From contig JBHHVZ010000127.1 of the NCBI GenBank assembly GCA_046756245.1, positions 1-6,438 on the forward strand: a stretch of 6,438 nucleotides of DNA, written 5' to 3'. Source of the stretch: G021776435 sp046756245. Lineage in GTDB: Bacteria; Pseudomonadota; Alphaproteobacteria; Caulobacterales; Parvularculaceae. Each line of letters starts with the position of its first letter. Position 1 is the first letter of the stretch. The notes under the pieces were generated by a model. It made no database searches. It worked only from the letters and a program-made list of their open reading frames with translations, and was not told the DNA's origin. Below, piece by piece: positions 1 through 4,911 of the stretch. The position numbers and the translations under genes are program-made.

Positions 1-741
1 CTAGACCGGTCCTTCGGCCGCAGCATAATCACGCGCTTCGAAATAACGGAAAGCCTTGGTTAAGCGGTCGATCAGTCGGCGATCACTGAAAACGCCGTCG
101 TCGGGATAATAGTCTTCGACCCCGTCGGCGCCGCTTTTTCGCGCGCGCTGAATGACGAATCGCTCAACGCCCATTCCAGGCAAGACAGCGCACGCCCAGT
201 CGACGGCGTCGCGCCCCATGTCGGGTGGAAAAACAGTCATCCGCGTTTCATAAGAAACGCCCGACCCGAGAAGCGCCGTCAACGCATCGTGTACGGCGCG
301 CCCGGCCCGCTCCGACCCGACGACGCCATAATTCCAGAACGGCGCTTTCACGTCGAACGCCACCCAGTCAAGATATGGCAGGCAGGCTTCGAGCCGGCCC
401 GGCGAAACGCCCGCCGTATGCAGCGCCACGGCGTAACCCATAGATTTTACGTCTTGAACGGCGGCGGGAAGCCTTTTTTGCATCAACGGTTCGCCGCCGC
501 TGAAAACGACCGCGTCAAGCAGCCCTTTGCGCTCCATGAGGAAATCGAGCACGCCGTCCCATCGCAGCAATTCGCCGCAGGCGCGCACCGGCTGTAAATG
601 ATCGTTGTGGCAGTATGGACATTTCAGCGGACAGCCCTGGCAGAACAGCACCGCCGACAGCCGGCCCGGATAATCGATGCTCGAAAACCGTGCGACGCCG
701 CCAATGCGAATGCCAGGTCTGTCGAAATCCTTTTCGCTCAT
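1..741 (-). CDS. nrdG: Anaerobic ribonucleotide reductase activating protein (radical SAM activase)
   Basis: This 246-residue protein is complete; its TAG stop is at the first three bases of the window. It carries the radical-SAM cysteine motif CxxxCxxC at C37, C41 and C44 (CPLKCPYC, followed by HN), which binds the 4Fe-4S cluster, and a SAM-binding FSGGEP motif at residues 80-85. The opening 'GGVARFSSIDYPG' (residues 14-26) is typical of the NrdG2-type activases. The family uses reductive cleavage of S-adenosylmethionine to place the glycyl radical on NrdD in the cytoplasm under anaerobiosis. The ATG (739-741) overlaps the TGA of nrdD as ATGA, and a GGGAG abuts the start with almost no spacing, so translation is probably coupled to nrdD. 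A related pyruvate-formate-lyase-type activase is the only alternative, and the adjacent nrdD argues against it. Confidence 0.95.
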   Translation of the reverse strand: MSEKDFDRPGIRIGGVARFSSIDYPGRLSAVLFCQGCPLKCPYCHNDHLQPVRACGELLRWDGVLDFLMERKGLLDAVVFSGGEPLMQKRLPAAVQDVKSMGYAVALHTAGVSPGRLEACLPYLDWVAFDVKAPFWNYGVVGSERAGRAVHDALTALLGSGVSYETRMTVFPPDMGRDAVDWACAVLPGMGVERFVIQRARKSGADGVEDYYPDDGVFSDRRLIDRLTKAFRYFEARDYAAAEGPV

Positions 742-2921
742 CTCCCGGCGCCTGCAGGGACAGGCTCCCTGAAATGCAGCCGTTCTTCATGTTCGCTGCG
801 CTTGCCGGCGTTAAACGCCGCCACTGGACGATGATACCCCATCACGCGCGTCCAGACCTCGCAAATCTGCCGTTTTTTGGCTTCGCCGTCTACTTGCGGC
901 GATTTATCGCAGTGCGGACAGAACTGATGCTCGCCGGCGAGATAGCCGTGCGTCGGGCAGATCGAGAATGTGGGCGTCACCGTAATATAGGGAAGCCTGA
1001 ATTTACTGAGCGTTCTGCGAACCAGCGTCTTGCACGCTTCCGCGCTTGACAGTTTCTCGCCCATATAAAGATGAAGCACCGTGCCGCCGGTGTACCGGCA
1101 TTGAAGATCGTCCTGCAATCTCAGCGCCTCGAACGGATCGTCCGTCAGGCCGACCGGAAGCTGCGATGAGTTCGTATAATACGGCGCATCCGGCGTTCCC
1201 GCCTGGATGATATCGGAAAATCGCTTGAGGTCTTCGCGCGCAAAGCGATAGGTCGCGCCTTCGGCCGGCGATGCTTCCAGATTGTATAAATGGCCGGTTT
1301 CTTCCTGCATTTCGCGAATGCGCGCGCGCGCATGCTCCAGCAACCGGCTGGCGAAAGCATGTCCGTATTCGGTCGCGATCATTTCCCGGTCTTCGGTGAA
1401 ATTCCGGATCATTTCGTTGACGCCGTTTACGCCCACCGTCGAAAAATGATTCCGGAACGTACCCAGATACCGCTTCGTGAACGGATAAAGACCCTGGTCA
1501 AGAAAACGCTGCACCTGCTTGCGTTTGAGTTCGAGACTCGTTTTGGCGAGATCGAGCAGCTCGTCAAATGCGGCATAGAGCGCGTCGCCGTCGCCGCGAT
1601 GGAGATAACCGAGACGCGCGCAGTTGATGGTGACGACTCCGATCGAGCCGGTTTGTTCGGCCGAGCCGAAAAGCCCGTTGCCGCGCATCAAAAGTTCGCG
1701 CAGATCAAGTTGAAGCCGGCAGCACATGGAGCGCACCTGACCGGGCTCCATTTCCGAATTGATGAAGTTCTGAAAATAAGGAAGGCCGTATTTGGCCGTC
1801 ATCTCGAACAGCCGCTCGGCGTTTTCGTCGTCCCAGCGGAAATCCGACGTAATGTTGTAAGTGGGAATCGGGAACGTGAATACGCGCCCCCTGGCGTCGC
1901 CTTCCATCATCACTTCAATGAATGCGCGGTTGATCAGGGCCATCTCGTCAGCGAGATCGCCATAGACGAAAGCGCAATGCGCGCCGCCGATCATCGGCGC
2001 CGTGTCGCGCAAATCGTCAGGGCAGGTCCAGTCGAACGTTAGATTGGTGAAAGGCGTCTGCGTGCCCCAGCGCGACGGCGCGTTCAGATTGAAAATGAAC
2101 TCCTGCATCATCTGGCGCACTTGCGGATAATCAAGCCCGTCGAGGCGGACGAACGGCGCAAGATAAGTGTCGAAGGAGCTGAGCGCCTGGGCGCCCGCCC
2201 ATTCGTTCTGCAGCGTGCCCAGAAAGTTGACGATCTGGCCGAGCGCGCTCGAAAAATGGCGCGGCGGCGCCGCCTCGATCTTGCCCGGAACGCCATTGAG
2301 CCCTTCTTCGAGGATCGTGCGCAGCGACCAGCCGGCGCAATAACCCGCCAAGAGGTCGAGGTCATGAATATGGAGAGCGCCCTCGCGATGCGCCGCCGCA
2401 ACCTCTTCCGGATAAACCTGATCCAACCAGTAATTGGCGGAAAGCTTGCCGGAAGAGTTCAGAATAAGTCCGCCCAGCGAATACCCTTGATTGGCGTTAG
2501 CCTGCACGCGCCAGTCGGCTCGGTTCACATATTCCTCGATCGACGACTGGACGTCGACGAGGGTTCGCCGTTCGGCCCGCGCGTTCGCGCGCTTGGCGCG
2601 ATAGGCGATATAGCGGCGCGCCGTTTCGACAAAGCCGCCTTCGATCAGCGTTTCCTCGACGCAATCCTGGATACGCTCGATCGCCGGCGTCTCATCACCG
2701 GTCATGCGAAGATTAAGTTCGACAAGCTTGGCGATGGCGGCTGCGGCGCCGCGTTCTATTTCACCGCTCGCCGCGCCGGCCTTTGCAATCGCCGTCTCGA
2801 TCCGCGTCCGATCATAGGGCGCCGACGCGCCGCTGCGTTTGACGACACATGTTGGAGGAGCAATCGCCTGTTCCGTATCCGACAATACTGACGCTGCGCC
2901 GACGACTGCTTCCTGCTTCAT
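738..2921 (-). CDS. nrdD: Anaerobic (class III) ribonucleoside-triphosphate reductase, glycyl radical enzyme
   Basis: The 727-residue protein should reduce ribonucleoside triphosphates to dNTPs in the absence of oxygen. In order it shows an N-terminal ATP-cone (about residues 25-116, opening CVVKRSG), which senses ATP/dATP; the ten-stranded barrel with C195 (in CAGWS) and C401 (in SMCCRLQ), the likely active-site pair with C401 as thiyl-radical candidate; a C-terminal zinc site (C655 and H658 in CPTHGY, C668 and C671 in CPHC); and the glycyl-radical motif RVMGY with G695. The ATG at 2921 is chosen because AGGAG lies 6 nt upstream. An in-frame extension to 3008 (TTG, then ATG at 3005) exists but would run through the regulatory palindromes. 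The gene overlaps nrdG by 4 nt. Besides C401 there is an adjacent C400 and a C434 in TINCARLGY. The YYTNSSQLPV motif resembles NrdD lineages other than the E. coli type, but I cannot assign the subtype by eye. Confidence 0.97.
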   Translation of the reverse strand: MKQEAVVGAASVLSDTEQAIAPPTCVVKRSGASAPYDRTRIETAIAKAGAASGEIERGAAAAIAKLVELNLRMTGDETPAIERIQDCVEETLIEGGFVETARRYIAYRAKRANARAERRTLVDVQSSIEEYVNRADWRVQANANQGYSLGGLILNSSGKLSANYWLDQVYPEEVAAAHREGALHIHDLDLLAGYCAGWSLRTILEEGLNGVPGKIEAAPPRHFSSALGQIVNFLGTLQNEWAGAQALSSFDTYLAPFVRLDGLDYPQVRQMMQEFIFNLNAPSRWGTQTPFTNLTFDWTCPDDLRDTAPMIGGAHCAFVYGDLADEMALINRAFIEVMMEGDARGRVFTFPIPTYNITSDFRWDDENAERLFEMTAKYGLPYFQNFINSEMEPGQVRSMCCRLQLDLRELLMRGNGLFGSAEQTGSIGVVTINCARLGYLHRGDGDALYAAFDELLDLAKTSLELKRKQVQRFLDQGLYPFTKRYLGTFRNHFSTVGVNGVNEMIRNFTEDREMIATEYGHAFASRLLEHARARIREMQEETGHLYNLEASPAEGATYRFAREDLKRFSDIIQAGTPDAPYYTNSSQLPVGLTDDPFEALRLQDDLQCRYTGGTVLHLYMGEKLSSAEACKTLVRRTLSKFRLPYITVTPTFSICPTHGYLAGEHQFCPHCDKSPQVDGEAKKRQICEVWTRVMGYHRPVAAFNAGKRSEHEERLHFREPVPAGAGR

Positions 2922-2927
2922 CGTTTT

Positions 2928-2932
2928 CTCCT
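2928..2932 (-). promoter_or_regulatory. Ribosome binding site of nrdD
   Basis: AGGAG on the minus strand lies 6 nt (AAAACG) before the ATG at 2921. It decides the start in favour of a 727-residue NrdD rather than the 29-residue longer reading from 3008. Confidence 0.85.
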
Positions 2933-3002
2933 GAATTTTGACGATTGTCGGCGCGCAATGTCGCGCGCCATCGGAATCGAACAGACGCGTGTTCGGGCGC
3001 GA

Positions 3003-3018
3003 CATCAATATCTAGTTG
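3003..3018 (-). promoter_or_regulatory. NrdR box, proximal (probable)
   Basis: On the plus strand the core CAATATCTAGT fits the NrdR consensus ACACWATATATWGTGT at 10 of 16 positions, with all but one of the inner ten matching. It is one half of a perfect 10-bp inverted repeat (CAATATCTAG at 3006-3015 with CTAGATATTG at 3037-3046). NrdR is the ATP-cone repressor of ribonucleotide reductase genes in bacteria and binds pairs of such boxes about three helical turns apart. The spacing here (31 bp centre to centre) is exactly that. No strong -35/-10 pair could be fixed with confidence; an AT-rich TAGATA on the minus strand inside this box is the best -10 candidate. Confidence 0.7.
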
Positions 3019-3029
3019 ATACGGCGCAA
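3016..3029 (-). promoter_or_regulatory. FixK/FNR-type site between the NrdR boxes
   Basis: On the minus strand the sequence is TTGCGCCGTATCAA. It fits the relaxed alphaproteobacterial FixK/FnrL pattern TTG(A/C)-N6-(T/G)CAA completely and the FNR palindrome TTGAT-N4-ATCAA at 8 of 10 positions. An oxygen-responsive activator at an anaerobic reductase is biologically sensible. However, I see no good -10 about 30 bases downstream, so activation geometry is unproven, and the site could act as a repressor site or be fortuitous. Confidence 0.45.
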
Positions 3030-3033
3030 TGAC

Positions 3034-3049
3034 ACGCTAGATATTGTTA
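3034..3049 (-). promoter_or_regulatory. NrdR box, distal (probable)
   Basis: The plus-strand 16-mer contains CTAGATATTGT and matches the NrdR consensus at 12 of 16 positions. Fifteen bases separate it from the proximal box, putting the centres at 3010.5 and 3041.5. This paired arrangement directly upstream of a ribonucleotide reductase gene is the main support, since neither box alone is perfect. Confidence 0.72.
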
Positions 3050-3119
3050 ATAAATTTCGGCAAGATACAATAGCCCTCTCACGGACGAGTTGCGTCTCCG
3101 CGGGACTTGTTCCCATTCT

Positions 3120-3138
3120 GCACGCCTACACGGCGTGC
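3120..3138 (-). terminator. Weak hairpin over the stop of the small ORF
   Basis: GCACGCC and GGCGTGC form a perfect 7-bp GC-rich stem around a 5-nt loop. No T-tract follows on either strand, so it is at best a weak intrinsic terminator in front of nrdD. Confidence 0.3.
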
Positions 3139-3311
3139 TTGTAATACGCCGCCGTCATTCCTTCGGCGAACTCCTTTTTAAGTACGTCGTCGAGCGGCTT
3201 CGACGCCCTGAAATGACCCATATCAAGCTCAAGATTCTGTGCGTCATACCTTTCAGTGTCAGGTGTTCCGTCAAAGCTCTCCCCTGCGCGAGCGTTAGGG
3301 CGATCCGGCAC
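3126..3311 (-). CDS. Possible small protein of unknown function
   Basis: This reading frame of 61 codons starts with GTG at 3311 and ends with TAG at 3126-3128. I do not recognise it. The last 31 codons, from an internal ATG at 3221 (MGHFRASKPL, ending AAYYKHAV), use mostly G or C at the third base, as real genes here do. The first 30 codons do not. Neither start has a good Shine-Dalgarno sequence. It could be a genuine short soluble protein, the remnant C-terminus of a decayed gene, or chance. It lies between the anti-sigma and nrdD genes in the same orientation, and a hairpin spans its stop codon. Confidence 0.3.
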   Translation of the reverse strand: MPDRPNARAGESFDGTPDTERYDAQNLELDMGHFRASKPLDDVLKKEFAEGMTAAYYKHAV

Positions 3312-3326
3312 CGGGCTCGTTGATCT

Positions 3327-3343
3327 GCATCGTCAAACGATGC
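3327..3343 (-). terminator. Hairpin downstream of the sigma/anti-sigma operon
   Basis: GCATCGT and ACGATGC form a perfect 7-bp stem with a 3-nt loop, 41 nt after the anti-sigma stop codon. It is well placed to end or stabilise the operon transcript, but no run of T follows, so intrinsic termination is uncertain. Confidence 0.35.
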
Positions 3344-3383
3344 GACGAAATGCCGCTAATTTCTCTCTGGATATTTCAGCGAA

Positions 3384-4142
3384 TCAGGATTTCCAGCCGT
3401 TTTCGAGCAACCGCGCCTCATCATCGCGATTCAGGGGCTCGCCGGCGATGGCGTCGTCGACAAAAACTGCAATCGCCGCATTCGCGCCGGCCGCCGGGGC
3501 GTAATACGCGCCCGACGCAAGCGGCGCGTCGGCGACGGCGATTTTGACGCGCCAGGCTGACCCTTCGCGGCACGCCACCGAGCGCATTCCCGCGCTGTCG
3601 TCCCTGCTCACAAATTCTCGGCAATAGCCGCCGTCAGCCGTTCGGAACGTCAACAGCGGCGTCACCTGCGCGCCGCCGACGGTCGCGGCGACGCCGCTCC
3701 GACCGGTTTCAAGGGCGGCGTATAGCGAATCCGACGCGCCAATAACGCCCGCAAACCGAACAGCGCCCTCGCCCGGCCCTTCTGTAAACAGCGCCGCGCC
3801 GAGCCCGACGCCCGCCAGCAGCGCCACAGACGCCGCCAGCGGCAGCGACCAGACCGGCGCGCGCCGAAGCGGCTTTCTCGCCGGCGACGGCGTTACGTCG
3901 GCGCCGCGGCTCCCGCCCGTCGTTTCTTTTTCCACGCCGAGCAATCTCAGCAGCCGGGCCGGCATCGGCGCATCGTCGATAGAAGCGTAAGCGCGGCGGA
4001 CGGTTTCGTCCGCCGCAGAGAGCGCATCGAGCCGCGCTTTTAGCGCCGGCTCGCGCTCCAACGCGCGGCGCAAGGCGTCAGCTTTCTCGCCGGAAAGCTC
4101 GCCGTCCAGATAGGCGGATAATGTTTCGTCCGAATAAGTCAT
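3384..4142 (-). CDS. Single-pass membrane anti-sigma factor
   Basis: The 252-residue protein begins with a helical cytoplasmic anti-sigma segment (about residues 1-70; YSDETLSAYLDGELS is characteristic) that lacks the HxxxCxxC zinc motif. A basic/proline linker follows, then one transmembrane helix near residues 97-119 and a periplasmic domain of about 130 residues. By topology it should hold the ECF sigma factor encoded immediately upstream at the inner membrane until a periplasmic signal arrives. The periplasmic part contains only two cysteines, C174 (GGYCREF) and C191 (SVACREG), which could form a structural or redox-sensitive disulfide. The ATG at 4140-4142 lies one base after the sigma stop codon (TGA-C-ATG), so expression is almost certainly coupled. 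The exact anti-sigma family is not assigned. Confidence 0.88.
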   Translation of the reverse strand: MTYSDETLSAYLDGELSGEKADALRRALEREPALKARLDALSAADETVRRAYASIDDAPMPARLLRLLGVEKETTGGSRGADVTPSPARKPLRRAPVWSLPLAASVALLAGVGLGAALFTEGPGEGAVRFAGVIGASDSLYAALETGRSGVAATVGGAQVTPLLTFRTADGGYCREFVSRDDSAGMRSVACREGSAWRVKIAVADAPLASGAYYAPAAGANAAIAVFVDDAIAGEPLNRDDEARLLENGWKS

Positions 4143-4143
4143 G

Positions 4144-4665
4144 TCATTTTCCGATCGCCGTCGCGCTCGCCGACGAATCGGCGAGCATCTCCGCCACCGC
4201 CCTGCGGGCTCGCGCGAGCCGGCTCATCACTGTGCCCACAGGCGTTTCGAGAATCTCGGCGGCTTCCCTGTAGGAGCGTCCCTCAAGCGCGACGAGCGCC
4301 AGCACCAGGCGCTGCTCCTCCGGAAGCCGGTCCATCGCCGCGTGGACTTCGCCGAGCGCAATTCGCCCCATCACCGCGCGTTCGCCGTCGATGCTTGCAA
4401 TACTGTCAAGCGCGTCGGGATCCGTATGAGGACCGCGCACGCGCCGGGCCCGTATTTCATCGATCCAGATATTTTTGCACACGCGAAACATCCACTTCGT
4501 CAGATCAGCGTCGTCAGGGACGCCTTTCGCCAACAGGCGTTCTACTGTCGACTGCATTAGGTCGTCCGCAGCATGCGCCGCGCCTGTCAACGCAAAGCAA
4601 AAGCGGCGCAACTCCGGCAGGCGCTCTACTATTCCGTCACGCAATCTCTGCGCCTGTTGATCCAT
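4144..4665 (-). CDS. ECF-type RNA polymerase sigma factor
   Basis: At 173 residues this is the usual length for an extracytoplasmic-function sigma factor. Region 2 covers about residues 14-76, with AADDLMQST (32-40) for core binding and WMFRVCKNIWIDEIRARR (58-75) as the -10 reading helix. Region 4 covers about 107-160, with LPEEQRLVLALVALEGRSY and a helix-turn-helix ending VGTVMSRLARAR for -35 recognition. No C-terminal extension is present. The start is the only ATG before region 2; a weak AAGG lies just upstream. The anti-sigma gene follows after one base. Upstream is a GGAAT-N16-CGTC element that the factor probably recognises itself, making the operon autoregulated. I cannot place it in a numbered ECF group by eye. 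It is not a likely general-stress EcfG, because the partner is a membrane anti-sigma rather than NepR/PhyR. Confidence 0.95.
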   Translation of the reverse strand: MDQQAQRLRDGIVERLPELRRFCFALTGAAHAADDLMQSTVERLLAKGVPDDADLTKWMFRVCKNIWIDEIRARRVRGPHTDPDALDSIASIDGERAVMGRIALGEVHAAMDRLPEEQRLVLALVALEGRSYREAAEILETPVGTVMSRLARARRAVAEMLADSSASATAIGK

Positions 4666-4675
4666 CTGCCTTTTC

Positions 4676-4700
4676 GACGTTTCGGGGCCGGATTTATTCC
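4676..4700 (-). promoter_or_regulatory. ECF-type promoter of the sigma/anti-sigma operon
   Basis: On the minus strand GGAAT (4696-4700) is followed by exactly 16 bases and CGTC (4676-4679), the usual -35/-10 layout of ECF promoters. The -10 ends 10 bases before the sigma ATG, so transcription should begin within a few bases of the start codon. Confidence 0.72.
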
Positions 4701-4710
4701 AACCGTGGGG

Positions 4711-4735
4711 GGAATATTTACCTCTCGTGGACGTT
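4711..4735 (+). promoter_or_regulatory. ECF-type promoter of the S8 protease gene
   Basis: GGAAT (4711-4715), a 16-base spacer and CGTT (4732-4735) mirror the divergent sigma promoter; both share GGAATA and ACGT. The expected transcription start near 4742 leaves a leader of about 50 nt before the ATG at 4792. The two -35 elements are back to back, 10 bp apart. Confidence 0.72.
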
Positions 4736-4791
4736 ATCCCGTTAAGGGATTAGCATCCAGCGCCGATTATAGGACTGTACGCGTTGTTGTC

Positions 4792-4911
4792 ATGGTAAAC
4801 GCCCCGAATTCGCCGTTTCGCAAGCATTTGCTCGCCGCCGCATTTGCAGCGGCGCTGGCGTACGGTTTTTTCGCCGACGGGCCGGTTCCCGCATTTGAAG
4901 TTGCACGCGCC
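4792..4911 (+). other. Signal peptide of the S8 protease
   Basis: Residues 1-40 have a basic start (FRKH at 9-12), a hydrophobic core (13-28) and an A-R-A before residue 41, consistent with Sec export. The gap between the core and the ARA site is long (about 11 residues). Earlier cleavage, or retention as a signal anchor, is therefore possible. Confidence 0.65.

Larger units (their letters stand above)
3060..3383. other. Intergenic stretch between nrdD control region and anti-sigma gene
   Basis: These roughly 320 bases hold no convincing gene. They contain a doubtful 61-codon ORF on the minus strand (3126-3311) and two short perfect hairpins (3120-3138 and 3327-3343), neither with a T-tract. 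No tRNA, riboswitch or repeat was recognised. The plus-strand readings here are arginine-rich and look like antisense artefacts. Confidence 0.6.

Noticed and set aside
1290..2042. 250-codon plus-strand frame opposite nrdD
   Set aside because: It is antisense to conserved NrdD barrel sequence, with no recognisable domain; long antisense frames are common in GC-rich genes.
2121..2891. 256-codon plus-strand frame opposite the nrdD N-terminal half
   Set aside because: It is arginine/alanine-rich antisense to the ATP-cone and barrel, with no supporting motif.
2922..3008. N-terminal extension of NrdD by 29 residues
   Set aside because: It would start inside the proximal NrdR box, lacks a ribosome site, and the internal ATG at 2921 has AGGAG at ideal spacing.
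3016..3100. Sigma-70 promoter for nrdD such as TTGTAT or TTGCCG with an AT-rich -10
   Set aside because: No -35/-10 pair with 16-18 bp spacing scored well on the minus strand; left unassigned rather than forced.
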